From Vibrio cyclitrophicus (lineage in GTDB: Bacteria; Pseudomonadota; Gammaproteobacteria; Enterobacterales; Vibrionaceae): DNA of 64,000 nucleotides. The position numbers and the translations under genes were made by a program. The notes under the pieces are model-generated. The model worked only from the letters and a program-made list of their open reading frames with translations. It was not told the DNA's origin and did no database searches. Shown one piece after another: positions 42,088 through 50,761 of this stretch (the first letter of the stretch is position 1; each line of letters opens with the position of its first letter). Location: NCBI RefSeq assembly GCF_024347435.1, contig NZ_AP025481.1, positions 1,426,001 to 1,490,000 on the forward strand, read 5' to 3'.

Positions 42088-42209
42088 TACTATCAGTAAT
42101 ATTGTAACTACATTTAAAAGGTGGCGTATAGTAAATGATAGATTCGTATTTGAAGGACATCATGTTATTATCAAGGTCGTTTTCTGTCGTACAAAAAGAG
42201 AGTTAAATC

Positions 42210-43550
42210 ATGTCATTACCGACACTGTTTATAGAGTTAAAAGATGAATTATTGCGGTCTAAAATAAACTCTCTAGATGAATTATCAAGCTTTGAAATAA
42301 TTCAAAGTACTATGGATGTTCATTGGATTGACAAGCTACAACAACTGCAACCAGATACTGCTATTGTTGAAGTCTCTCGATTTACTAACGATGATTTTAA
42401 GTCCTTATCGAGTGCAACAGGATTGGACGAAATGGACTTGATTATTATCAGTACAGGTACGCCAAACAAAAATTTAGACATGATGATGAACCATGGCGCA
42501 ATCTTCCATTATAGAAAGCCCGTCGACATGCAAATATTGGAAGATACCCTTGCAGACTTCAGTCAATACTTCCTCCAGAAGCAGGAAGAAGGGCGTAAAG
42601 TGTCCACCAGCGATTTAGACCAGTTCGGTATGTTAGTCGGTTCTTCTAAGCCCATGCATAAGCTGTATCGAACTTTAAGAAGAGTCGCGAAGACTGACAC
42701 CAATGTTTTGATTGTCGGCGAAAGTGGGGCAGGTAAAGAATTAGTCGCACAAACGATTCACCTTGCCAGTGATCGTAAAAACCAACCTTTTATTGCGATC
42801 AACTGCGGTGCTATCAGCCCTGAGTTAGTTGATAGTGAATTATTTGGTCATGAAAAAGGCGCTTTTACAGGGGCGAATCGCACACACCAAGGGGTGTTTA
42901 GGCAAGCAGAAGGTGGCACATTGTTTCTCGACGAAATCACCGAAATGCCACTTGAACACCAGGTCAAATTACTACGAGTTTTAGAAACAGGTGAATATCG
43001 CCCTGTAGGCAGTAATGCAACGAGTATCGCTAATACTCGAGTCATTGCAGCGACAAACCGAGATCCACAAGTCGCTATTGAAGAACAGTTTTTGAGAGAG
43101 GATCTCTATTTCAGGTTGGCTCACTTCCCCATACATGTCCCTCCATTGCGTGAAAGAGGCGACGACATCGTCGGCTTAGCAAAACATTTTATTGCTCATC
43201 GCAACGCAAATGAAACCACTGCGAAGACCATTTTCACATCAGCGCTTCAAAAAATATCAGCCCATGCATGGCCAGGGAATGTCAGGGAATTAAAACACTG
43301 TATTGAAAGAGCTTTTATATTGGCAGATGAGACGATTAAAGATGAACACCTAATTTTTGATACTCCTCCTTTAGAAACAGGGACTACCGTTGAGGATATG
43401 GTTCCGGCGGGTGTTTCTCTCGAGAAGATTGAGAAAGCGGCGATTATCAATACGCTCGAAGAAAATGAAGGCAACAAAAAGGAAACAGCACAAGACTTGG
43501 GAATCAGCATCAAAACGCTTTATAACAAGCTCGATAAGTATCAAGAGTAG
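42210..43550 (+). CDS. Sigma-54-dependent activator with degenerate receiver domain
   Basis: A 446-residue NtrC-type enhancer-binding protein. The AAA+ domain (about 142-375) is intact: Walker A GESGAGKE at 170-177, the sigma-54-contact loop GAFTGA at 217-222, GGTLFLDE and the arginine finger region REDLYFRLAHFP. The C-terminus carries a Fis-type HTH (KKETAQDLGISIKTLYNKLDKY). Residues 1-130 look like a receiver domain, but the usual phospho-acceptor Asp is Glu54 (TAIVEVS), and the conserved Lys is kept in HYRKPVD. Glu often mimics phospho-Asp, so this protein may be constitutively active or controlled by another signal. No sensor kinase is adjacent. It is divergent from an operon with a sigma-54-type promoter. 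Confidence 0.88.
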   Translation: MSLPTLFIELKDELLRSKINSLDELSSFEIIQSTMDVHWIDKLQQLQPDTAIVEVSRFTNDDFKSLSSATGLDEMDLIIISTGTPNKNLDMMMNHGAIFHYRKPVDMQILEDTLADFSQYFLQKQEEGRKVSTSDLDQFGMLVGSSKPMHKLYRTLRRVAKTDTNVLIVGESGAGKELVAQTIHLASDRKNQPFIAINCGAISPELVDSELFGHEKGAFTGANRTHQGVFRQAEGGTLFLDEITEMPLEHQVKLLRVLETGEYRPVGSNATSIANTRVIAATNRDPQVAIEEQFLREDLYFRLAHFPIHVPPLRERGDDIVGLAKHFIAHRNANETTAKTIFTSALQKISAHAWPGNVRELKHCIERAFILADETIKDEHLIFDTPPLETGTTVEDMVPAGVSLEKIEKAAIINTLEENEGNKKETAQDLGISIKTLYNKLDKYQE

Positions 43551-43575
43551 TAATACTCATATCTGATGTTGCTAT

Positions 43576-43595
43576 GTGAAAGGTGAAAGGTGAAA
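43576..43595. repeat. 7-bp tandem repeat, 2.9 copies of GTGAAAG
   Basis: Two complete GTGAAAG units and a six-base partial third lie 25 bp downstream of the sigma-54 activator gene. Same unit length as the repeats at 15484 and 56094. Confidence 0.75.
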
Positions 43596-43743
43596 TAGCC
43601 GATAACCGAATACTTAATAAATCACCGATTAATTCAAGAAAGTACAGTATCAACACGAAAATCAAGTAACGTTTACCGCATCTGTGTGATCAAAATAGAT
43701 ACAGGCGATCGCTAATTTGCAGTTGATGTTTTGCTTTTCCATG

Positions 43744-43785
43744 AAAATTTAACAGTGGAGGGTGAGCCCTCCACTGTTAAATTTT
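43744..43785. terminator. Very strong terminator overlapping the aspartokinase stop codon
   Basis: A perfect 19-bp stem, 43744-43762 with 43767-43785, has the 4-nt loop TGAG. Its right arm contains two bases of the aspartokinase stop codon. It has A/T flanks on both strands, so it can terminate the ectoine operon and the activator gene. Confidence 0.85.
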
Positions 43786-45208
43786 ATGCTGCATTCACCG
43801 ATGTCTCGGTTCTTTTATCTTGGTCAAAGAATTCTTCATGCAACGCGCAAATCGCTTGTTGATACTTGTCATCACTCACAACAAATTGCACATTTACGTT
43901 TCTCATAGACGAATGTAATGCAATAGGCGTAACACTATGGTTCATCAAAGCCAATACACCATTAGCGAGCGTTTTATTGGTATCAATTTGAGAACCGATC
44001 GCTGAGATTATAGCGACCATTCGACCTGAAATAGATGCCTGAGGGTAACGTTTCTCAGCCTTATAAGACACCTTGTTTAAACTCTCGGTGCTACCACCTA
44101 GATAATAGGTAATAGAATTGGCGTTCATCTCTTTACCAATAAGGTTCACTCTAGCATCTGCGATAATCTCCATTAACTCATAACTAACATTGTCCGCCTT
44201 ACCGACCATTCCCTGGTCAAAAACATGTAACGCATATACCTTCTGTTTTCCGGCAATGATCTCAATGTGATTCGTGTCTGGTCGGTAATCAGAAGAAATC
44301 AGTGTTCCCTCATGTTCTGGCTCGAAGGTGTTTTTGATTTGCAGTTCTATGCCACTTTCTCGTAACCCAGCAGCCGCATTAGAGTGAATAGCTTCCATAC
44401 CAAGGTTAGCCAGTTGATCGGCAACATCATAATTAGTTGCCCCAATCGGTTTAACCGAACCTACACCAACGACTTTTGGGTCAGCCGAACTAAAGTGATA
44501 CTCCTTATGGATGATCGCCAATGATGCCTCAGTAATAGTAGCGATACGACTAAACGTCATCTCACTGTAACCACGATCATAAGTATGCATCAAACCTTCT
44601 TTGCAATACGCATAACCAGTTACTATGGGAAGCTCCTCAGTAACATCAATGTCAGAGAAAGCCTCTCTAATCGTATCGTCCAAACTTTGAGGGGTTTTGT
44701 TGTCCCAACCAGAAAGGTCAACAAAGGTCGAATTTATACCAATGTTTTTTAATTTAAGAGCCGTGTTGTATGCACTATGTGACTCTCCAATTGAAGAAAG
44801 AAACTCTCTAATCTGTGGTAAATAATGTCTCAGTGAAAACTGTCCGTATTGGCACGTTTCAAGAATGTTAGTAATACAGTTTTTGGCTTCTGAAATACGA
44901 GACCGGATGAACTTATCTGCTCTCATACGATTCATTGGATCCGCAAAAATATGCTCATTGGTCAATAGCATGCGGCGTTCAATATAAGATAGAGCATCCT
45001 TCCACGAATCGTCACGCATCGCTATCAATTGATAGACACCAGGCTTACCTGTTTTTTTACATTCCAACAATGCATCCGTCATACCGCTGTAAGCGGACAC
45101 AACAAAGATTCGGTTATAAGGATTTTGAGGGCGGAGAATAATATTGTCGAGCACAGCATCAAATGCTGTCATTGATGTACCGCCGATTTTTTCTACGGTA
45201 AATGTCAT
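43784..45208 (-). CDS. ask: Aspartokinase of the ectoine operon
   Basis: A 474-residue aspartate kinase, which phosphorylates aspartate at the head of the pathway to aspartate semialdehyde, ectoine precursor. The N-terminal motif VEKIGGTSMTAFD (KFGGTS-type) marks the kinase; two ACT-like regions lie in the C-terminal third. Operon-linked Ask_ect enzymes are known to resist normal feedback inhibition, which is family knowledge rather than something visible here. The start is the ATG at 45208 after AAAAGG; a longer frame to 45271 is unlikely. It is the last gene of ectABC-ask, 78 bp after ectC, with the terminator overlapping its stop. Confidence 0.92.
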   Translation of the reverse strand: MTFTVEKIGGTSMTAFDAVLDNIILRPQNPYNRIFVVSAYSGMTDALLECKKTGKPGVYQLIAMRDDSWKDALSYIERRMLLTNEHIFADPMNRMRADKFIRSRISEAKNCITNILETCQYGQFSLRHYLPQIREFLSSIGESHSAYNTALKLKNIGINSTFVDLSGWDNKTPQSLDDTIREAFSDIDVTEELPIVTGYAYCKEGLMHTYDRGYSEMTFSRIATITEASLAIIHKEYHFSSADPKVVGVGSVKPIGATNYDVADQLANLGMEAIHSNAAAGLRESGIELQIKNTFEPEHEGTLISSDYRPDTNHIEIIAGKQKVYALHVFDQGMVGKADNVSYELMEIIADARVNLIGKEMNANSITYYLGGSTESLNKVSYKAEKRYPQASISGRMVAIISAIGSQIDTNKTLANGVLALMNHSVTPIALHSSMRNVNVQFVVSDDKYQQAICALHEEFFDQDKRTETSVNAA

Positions 45209-45286
45209 AAAAGACCTTTTGTTCTTGAAGAGATTAAAGACTAAATAATAGGGAGCGGGGTGAGATATCACCCCTGAATATATGGG

Positions 45287-45673
45287 TTAATCAACGAGTG
45301 GATAAACGCCGTTTTCATCGTGTACTTCAGCGCCAGTAATTGGTGGGTTAAACACACAAGCCATTGTCATTTCTTTGTTTTTATATGCGCGTAAATAATG
45401 CTCATCATTCTTATCTAGGATGTACAACGTACCGGGTTTGATTGGGTAAGTTTTACCACCAACGACTTCAATCTCCCCTTCACCACTCATACAAAACACA
45501 GACTCCAAGTGGTTTTGGTAATGGATATGTGTTTCTGTCGCTTCGTAAATTGTTGTGATATGAAAAGAAAATCCCATATTGTCATCTTTCAATAACATGC
45601 GAGTGCTTTCCCAGTTATCCGATACAATACGTCTTTCACTATTACGACATTCATCAAGTGTTCTAACAATCAT
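45287..45673 (-). CDS. ectC: L-ectoine synthase
   Basis: A 128-residue cupin-fold enzyme that cyclises N-gamma-acetyl-diaminobutyrate to ectoine. Cupin motif [21 protein letters not shown] (about 52-72) with the metal-binding Glu/His, and [18 protein letters not shown] (about 80-97). Length and sequence are typical for EctC. GGGAGAG precedes the ATG; 13 bp separate it from ectB. It makes the compatible solute that protects the cell at high salt. Confidence 0.96.
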   Translation of the reverse strand: MIVRTLDECRNSERRIVSDNWESTRMLLKDDNMGFSFHITTIYEATETHIHYQNHLESVFCMSGEGEIEVVGGKTYPIKPGTLYILDKNDEHYLRAYKNKEMTMACVFNPPITGAEVHDENGVYPLVD

Positions 45674-45686
45674 TTTACTCTCCCTA

Positions 45687-46952
45687 TTACGATGCTTTCT
45701 TGAAATGCTTGGTTGCTACCACTTCAACTGAGTCTTCGAAAATAGTTAAACCTTGCATCAATTCCGATTCTGAAATGGTTAATGGACAAAAGAACTTCAA
45801 GATTTCATCGTTTGGACCTGCGGTCTCAATTACCATGCCCTTGTCAAAACACACTTTTGCAATCTCATCAGCTGTGTTCCCATCTTTACATTCAATGCCA
45901 ATCATCATTCCGCGTCCCTTGCGTTGAACAAATAGCTCAGGGAAACGCTTGAGATTGCGTTGAATGACATCATCGACCATGCTTGAGCTACGTTGAATAT
46001 GATTTTCAAAATCATCATTTGACCAATACATTTCTAACGCTTTAGCAGCAGTAATGAACGCATGGTTGTTACCACGGAAGGTGCCGTTGTGTTCTCCCGG
46101 CTCCCACTTGTCTAGTTCAGGCTTTAATAAAACCACAGCCATCGGTAAGCCATAACCACTTATCGACTTAGATAGCGTAACGATATCTGGTTTTATACCT
46201 GAAGGTTCAAAGCTAAAAAACGTTCCTGTTCGACCACAACCGGCTTGAATATCATCCACAATAAATAGGATATCGTGGGCTTTACAGATTTTGCTTAACT
46301 TCTGTAGCCACTCATTTGAAGCGACATTTAACCCACCTTCACCCTGAACCGTTTCCAATAAAACGGCAGCAGGTTTATCCATACCAGCGGAATTATCGGT
46401 TAACATCGTTTCAAATAATTTTAAACCATCGATTCCAGCGTAACCTTCAAATGGCAAACGCGTAACGTTGTTGAGATTTGAGCCCGCACCTTGCCTGTGG
46501 TGTTGGTTGCCTGTAGCAGCCAATGCACCCGCCGTACAACCATGAAAACCATTGGTAAATGCAACAATACTGCTTCGACTTTTTACTTTTTTCGCCAACT
46601 TAATCGCTGCCTCAACCGCATTTGTTCCTGTCGGGCCGGTAAATTGAACTTTGTAATCTAATGCTCGAGGTTCCAAAATAAAGCGACTAAGAGCTTCTAG
46701 GAATTCAGCTTTGGCTTCTGAATGCATATCCAAGCCATGTGTAATTCCATCCATTTCAATATACTCAAGTAAAGCTTGCTTAAGTATTGGATTGTTATGA
46801 CCGTAATTGAGAGATCCTGCTCCAGCAAGAAAATCGAGGTAACGATCACCTTGTTTTGTTTCAAGCCAGCAGCCTTTTGATTTAGCAAAAGTGACTGGAA
46901 AACTATTCGAGTATGAACGTACGTTAGATTCCTGCTTTTTAAAAATATCCAT
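45687..46952 (-). CDS. ectB: Diaminobutyrate--2-oxoglutarate transaminase
   Basis: A 421-residue class III PLP aminotransferase forming L-2,4-diaminobutyrate from aspartate semialdehyde and glutamate. The PLP lysine sits in [16 protein letters not shown] (about residue 268), preceded by [17 protein letters not shown] (Asp interacting with the pyridine nitrogen). N-terminus [20 protein letters not shown] is the EctB signature. It is the second gene of the operon (35 bp after ectA). The Shine-Dalgarno before ATG is weak, so translation may be coupled to ectA. Confidence 0.96.
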   Translation of the reverse strand: MDIFKKQESNVRSYSNSFPVTFAKSKGCWLETKQGDRYLDFLAGAGSLNYGHNNPILKQALLEYIEMDGITHGLDMHSEAKAEFLEALSRFILEPRALDYKVQFTGPTGTNAVEAAIKLAKKVKSRSSIVAFTNGFHGCTAGALAATGNQHHRQGAGSNLNNVTRLPFEGYAGIDGLKLFETMLTDNSAGMDKPAAVLLETVQGEGGLNVASNEWLQKLSKICKAHDILFIVDDIQAGCGRTGTFFSFEPSGIKPDIVTLSKSISGYGLPMAVVLLKPELDKWEPGEHNGTFRGNNHAFITAAKALEMYWSNDDFENHIQRSSSMVDDVIQRNLKRFPELFVQRKGRGMMIGIECKDGNTADEIAKVCFDKGMVIETAGPNDEILKFFCPLTISESELMQGLTIFEDSVEVVATKHFKKAS

Positions 46953-46987
46953 GATAAGGCCGTTATTTGATTCCTATAAGTTAATGA

Positions 46988-47521
46988 TTATTTAAGGGGT
47001 ATTCGATACAAATACTCAGTATCGTGCAGCCCTTTAAAATGAACATTTTCATCTAAGAAAGTGGTCACTTTTCCAGTGCTACTATTTTTTGCGTCTAGCT
47101 TTTTAAAGAGTGCCCAAGACGCTTGATTTGACTTAGTAATGGTTGTTTCAATAGCTTCTATACTCTTCAGCCACTCTCGACGAAGTAAGCTGTTCAACAT
47201 CTTGTAAGCTAAAGAGTGACCTCTAAATCGAGGGGCAACTGCAACTTGCCAAATAAAGAGAACATTAGGCTCACTCGGTTTTTGATAACTCGAGATAAAG
47301 CCCGCAAGCTCACCTTTGTTCTCAACCAAAATACAAGTTTTACTAAAGTGAGTGGATTGCAAAAAATTGCAATATGACGAGTTGGTGTCTAGTGGTGGAC
47401 ATTCTGAAATCAGTCGATAAATGTCGTTGCCATCTGAAGCTTTGGGCTCGCGAAAACTCCATTCTTCACTCGTTTTTTCTATCACTTCTGGACACAACAC
47501 CCAAGGCGCTGATGTAATCAT
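46988..47521 (-). CDS. ectA: Diaminobutyrate acetyltransferase
   Basis: A 177-residue GNAT enzyme that acetylates L-2,4-diaminobutyrate, the committed step of ectoine synthesis. The GNAT acetyl-CoA motif is VAVAPRFRGHSLAYKML (about 92-108) and EctA-specific features include SSYCNFLQSTHFSKTC. AAAGGAATT lies before the ATG. It is the promoter-proximal gene; a CRP-like site lies 97 bp upstream. ectD (hydroxylase) is absent, so only ectoine, not hydroxyectoine, would be made from this locus. Confidence 0.95.
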   Translation of the reverse strand: MITSAPWVLCPEVIEKTSEEWSFREPKASDGNDIYRLISECPPLDTNSSYCNFLQSTHFSKTCILVENKGELAGFISSYQKPSEPNVLFIWQVAVAPRFRGHSLAYKMLNSLLRREWLKSIEAIETTITKSNQASWALFKKLDAKNSSTGKVTTFLDENVHFKGLHDTEYLYRIPLK

Positions 47522-47617
47522 ACCGAGAAATTCCTTTGAACTCTAATTAAATTCCTTTTTATTATGAGCATTTACCCCCTACTAAGATCAACACCTTAAC
47601 TTTAAAAAACAAAAATT

Positions 47618-47633
47618 AGTGATCTGTGTCACA
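47618..47633. promoter_or_regulatory. CRP-like site upstream of ectA
   Basis: AGTGATCTGTGTCACA has the inverted AGTGA-N6-TCACA pattern of CRP (consensus TGTGA-N6-TCACA, one mismatch). It is centred 104 bp upstream of ectA, suggesting catabolite input to ectoine synthesis. The surrounding 466-bp gap has no other gene. Confidence 0.6.
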
Positions 47634-47893
47634 TTTAATAGCGGTCAGCATGAATTAAATAATACTTTGAGTTCTAATGTATTTGATCGGTGGAGATCTT
47701 AAGAAAATGTCTTTAACCGAATAAGCGTCAAAAGAAGGTTAGAGTCATTAGTAAATTATGTGCTCAGATTGCCAATCAAGCGGCATAAATCACCAACACT
47801 CTCAGTGTTGAACATTCTATCGAGTAGATAACAACGCTTCGAATGGCAGTGACTCGCTATCCACTATTAAAATATCGGCCTCAAAAACAAAAA

Positions 47894-47917
47894 AACCTAG
47901 CGAGAGCTCGCTAGGTT
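47894..47917 (-). terminator. Terminator after the DUF5062-like gene
   Basis: AACCTAGCGAG and CTCGCTAGGTT form a stem of at least 10 bp with a minimal loop; on the minus strand TTTTTGTTTTTG follows. It separates the small gene at 47988 from the ectA promoter region. Confidence 0.8.
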
Positions 47918-47987
47918 TCTTATCTAACATATCGATGAATAATGAACTCAGAGGAAACGAGTCCAGAAATATCAGCTTGGAAAAGGT

Positions 47988-48248
47988 TTACTTCAAGGGA
48001 TCATTGTCAGGCAATGCTTTATGTATCCATAGCGCCAGACGCTTTTTAATGTTTGCCCCATCAAGCTTACTTTCTGGTAACGGCGTGATCTGATTTACTT
48101 CAACAAGAAACAAGTACACCGCTTTGACCTTTATTGGTTGAGATGAATGTGGCAAATCAAAACCTTGCAATTTAGCCATTTTAAAACCGACCTCAACTGC
48201 TTTTTTCACTAGTTTATCTTCATTAATGATCTTCGCGGTTTTCGACAT
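47988..48248 (-). CDS. Small conserved protein, DUF5062-like
   Basis: An 86-residue cytoplasmic protein: MSKTAKIINEDKLVKKAVEV followed by GFKMAKLQGFDLPHSS and a C-terminal helix (GANIKKRLALWIHKALP). The start is the ATG at 48248 after GGAGATAAT. The pattern fits the DUF5062 family of vibrios and relatives, from memory and not certain. It is the only gene between the ectoine operon and a 400-bp gene-free gap, on its own transcript with terminator. Function unknown. Confidence 0.6.
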   Translation of the reverse strand: MSKTAKIINEDKLVKKAVEVGFKMAKLQGFDLPHSSQPIKVKAVYLFLVEVNQITPLPESKLDGANIKKRLALWIHKALPDNDPLK

Positions 48249-48688
48249 ATTATCTCCATCACCTTTCCGAATAAGCATTGAGTATACCAAACAGAATGGT
48301 AGACAAGATTACCGTGCTCTCAAATCGAAAAACTCTTTCTGATAAATAGAAAAATTTGATCCACTGGATAGGAGCTTACTCGAATTTATTTTACATTGAA
48401 TACTGATAAGCAAATGGGCTCTTAATCATACGTTCAATAAATGAGATCCTTAGTCAAGAAACTGAAAATGGTGCAACATTTGGCTTACCATTCTAAAGAA
48501 TACGAAATATTATGGTTGGTATTTAAATGATAATTCTTCATAGACAGACCAATAAACCACTGTTATTTAACTAGTTTTATACTAAGCTGACTGAGATCAT
48601 ATTTACAGTCACCTGTAACGAAAACTTATTTACAAAACACTCATTAAGAAAATAGAATAAACCCACTAATTTTATAATGGTGTTAAAA
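48249..48688. other. Gene-free stretch
   Basis: About 440 bp of AT-rich DNA between a minus-strand and a plus-strand gene, so it holds two divergent promoters. A TATACT -10-like hexamer at 48578-48583 points toward the small membrane-protein gene but lacks a good -35. No repeat, hairpin or RNA gene is evident. Confidence 0.5.
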
Positions 48689-48904
48689 ATGCGTTACCTT
48701 TGGGCTTCATTCTGTCACAAAAATCCAATCCTCGGACGAATTGTTCACATCACGATTATGTTAGTAGCGTTAGCTTCTCTCGTTACCCCGTTAATGTCGA
48801 CTGACGCTACAACTATCTTAGTGTCGCTGTGTGTCGCTTTGGTATGTATTGTGCTTTTTGTTTTCTTCGCACTCAGCGACAAAATGCGTTCAGGTATGCA
48901 TTAA
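48689..48904 (+). CDS. Small membrane protein, unknown function
   Basis: A 71-residue protein with two hydrophobic segments at about residues 17-37 (IVHITIMLVALASLVTPLM) and 43-63 (ILVSLCVALVCIVLFVFFAL), flanked by charged ends. An in-frame ATG at 48677 would add four residues; neither has a good Shine-Dalgarno. A strong terminator follows, supporting that this is a transcribed gene. I do not know the family. Confidence 0.5.
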   Translation: MRYLWASFCHKNPILGRIVHITIMLVALASLVTPLMSTDATTILVSLCVALVCIVLFVFFALSDKMRSGMH

Positions 48905-48948
48905 TCACGGCCTTAAGTGTCAGCAGTACGGACAATGAATCAAATGTA

Positions 48949-48981
48949 AAAACGCCCAAAGTTGTTCGCTTTGGGCGTTTT
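48949..48981. terminator. Terminator after small membrane-protein gene
   Basis: AAAACGCCCAAAG (48949-48961) pairs with CTTTGGGCGTTTT (48969-48981) along 13 bp with a 7-nt loop and A/T flanks on both sides. Confidence 0.85.
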
Positions 48982-49189
48982 CAGTCATTGGGCTTTATTT
49001 ATAGCCAATCCAGCTTACACTAATCGTAATCATAGATTGATCATTCAAGCTTATGAAAAATATCAATAACCACGTAGAATTTTCAACTGACGAATTTGAC
49101 TGATCGAAGAGTTCAGACTTGTTCTCAGTTTGTCCTACATCACTTGTGATGGCTTGTTGAATATTATGGGTATTCAGAAACAGAAAAGA

Positions 49190-49846
49190 TCAATCTGGCA
49201 TCACTACGATACCCATACTTTCAAGCAGTTGCTCTTGCTGCCACGCAACAATTTTAACGCCTGTTGTATCGACTTTTCTTGGGTCTAACCCTTCTAATTC
49301 AGCATGGCATAAATTGGCACCTTGCATACTGAATTGCCCCCATACGTCTTCCGAGAACACACCACGGCTGAGATCAGACTCTTTCAATGACGCGCCACCA
49401 AGGTAAGTACCTATCCAACGGTTCTCAAATAACTCACACTTCTCTAAACAAGCTTGTTCAAAATTCGCGTATGACAGGTTACAACCTGTAATATAAGCAG
49501 AACAAAAATACATTCGGTTGCTGACTTGGTTAGCAAAATTAGTGCGAGTGAAGTTCGCCCCTTTCAAATCGCAATCACGTAGCTCAATACCATAGCAATT
49601 CGCGTTACTAAAATTCGCCATCGCCAACTGGCAATTCTGGAAGCTTGCATCTCGTAAGTCGGCAATATCAAAGTGGCATCCCTCAATATCGCCTTGCTCA
49701 ATAAATTTACAGTTAATGAACGTTGCATCACGTAAGTTCGAACGCCTGAAATCACAACGGATAAACGTGCAGGCTGTAAATGTAAGCTCTGATAAATCTT
49801 GCTGAGCAAAACTGTGCTGATGATAAGTGCTGTTATTGGTGTCCAT
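49190..49846 (-). CDS. qnr: Qnr-family pentapeptide-repeat protein
   Basis: A 218-residue protein made of pentapeptide repeats ([STAV][DN][LF][STR][GA]-type, e.g. ANFSNANCYGIELRDCDLKGANFT), exactly the length of plasmid Qnr proteins. The Qnr-specific stretch FCSAYITGCNLSYANFEQACLEKCELFENRWIG is close to QnrA/B/S. Qnr proteins mimic DNA, bind gyrase/topoisomerase IV and lower quinolone sensitivity. Chromosomal versions are typical of marine vibrios (QnrVS of V. splendidus), regarded as the reservoir of plasmid qnr. No integron, IS or cassette recombination site is nearby, so this is a resident gene. AGGGGGCTAA precedes the ATG. I see no LexA box upstream. Confidence 0.88.
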   Translation of the reverse strand: MDTNNSTYHQHSFAQQDLSELTFTACTFIRCDFRRSNLRDATFINCKFIEQGDIEGCHFDIADLRDASFQNCQLAMANFSNANCYGIELRDCDLKGANFTRTNFANQVSNRMYFCSAYITGCNLSYANFEQACLEKCELFENRWIGTYLGGASLKESDLSRGVFSEDVWGQFSMQGANLCHAELEGLDPRKVDTTGVKIVAWQQEQLLESMGIVVMPD

Positions 49847-50097
49847 TTAGCCCCCTAAAGAAATTAAGCTAAGACTACCATTGCGATCTCAAGAAAACAC
49901 CAAATTAAAAACCAACAAAAACAGTAACCTAAAACACCCTGATTTAGCCATTTTAAGGCACCAAACAAGCCCTTTAAGGTTGTTATTTTCGATTTATAGG
50001 ATGTGCTTATCTTGAAAAAAGTTTTGTCGCTTAGAAGTGCCAATAAGAGAAAATGTTACTTTGACGGAACGAGTCAATTATTGACCGCGTCCTAACG

Positions 50098-50120
50098 CAC
50101 TAGACTGGACGGTTGGTATG
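50098..50120. promoter_or_regulatory. Degenerate copy of the dehydrogenase operator, upstream of tetR
   Basis: Read on the minus strand this segment, CATACCAACCGTCCAGTCTA, matches the ATACAAACCGGTCGGTCTAG element upstream of the iron alcohol dehydrogenase at about 16 of 20 positions. It lies about 47 bp before the TetR gene, so it could be an autoregulatory operator. The surrounding 320-bp gap holds the qnr and tetR promoters and nothing else I can name. Confidence 0.5.
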
Positions 50121-50166
50121 TTGCTCGTTACACTATTCCTCATTCTCAGCATAAAGAGTAAGAACA

Positions 50167-50745
50167 ATGAAAGACATGCGACAAGCTATGCTCGATGCAG
50201 GGTTTAGCCTTATTAATGAACACGGGTTTGCTGGTGTTGGCCTGATGAAAATCATCAACCAAGCGGAAGGCACGAAGGGTTCTTTTTACCATTACTTCAA
50301 ATCCAAAGAACACTTTGGTGAGATCCTTCTTACTAACTACTTTGATGAGCATCTCGCTAAGCTAGATGACTTTTTAAGTGATGAGTCGCTTTCTCGTCGT
50401 GATCGCGTTAAAGCCTATTTCGAATTTTGGTGCGCGTCGAAGTTGACTGAAGACTTCAATATTCAGTGCCTTGTGGTAAAACTAGCCGGAGAGGTAGCAG
50501 GAACAGCTAATTCGTTACAATCAACCATGGCAGAGGGTTCAGAAAAGATAATCCTACGTATGGCTAAGCTATTCGAAGAAGGCAATGAAGCGGGTGATTT
50601 CAATATCGTAGATCCTGAATCACTATCTCGCACGCTTTATGGCTTATGGCTGGGCTCTACGCTAATGGCAGCGATGCAGCGCAACCGTTCGATTCTGAAC
50701 AATGCCATGGAAGAAACATTGCTTGCGATGAGTTCAAAAAATTAA
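50167..50745 (+). CDS. TetR-family regulator
   Basis: A 192-residue TetR repressor. HTH at about residues 10-55 (MLDAGFSLINEHGFAGVGLM, then GTKGSFYHYFKSKEHFGEIL). The C-terminal domain belongs to the TetR_C_16-like (NemR/AcuR-type) group (FEFWCASKLTEDFNIQCLVV). AAGAGTAAGAAC precedes the ATG. A terminator follows it. Upstream is a degenerate form of the element found before the iron alcohol dehydrogenase and aldehyde dehydrogenase genes, so it is the best local candidate for their regulator; the ligand is unknown. Confidence 0.85.
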   Translation: MKDMRQAMLDAGFSLINEHGFAGVGLMKIINQAEGTKGSFYHYFKSKEHFGEILLTNYFDEHLAKLDDFLSDESLSRRDRVKAYFEFWCASKLTEDFNIQCLVVKLAGEVAGTANSLQSTMAEGSEKIILRMAKLFEEGNEAGDFNIVDPESLSRTLYGLWLGSTLMAAMQRNRSILNNAMEETLLAMSSKN

Positions 50746-50761
50746 CCCGCTCCTACACACT

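Noticed and set aside
47794..47810. Small hairpin CAACACT/AGTGTTG as possible small RNA
   Set aside because: Short stem, no T-run and no promoter pattern in front of it.
49190..49846. qnr as a mobile cassette
   Set aside because: No integron attC-like palindrome, IS end or target duplication was seen around it.
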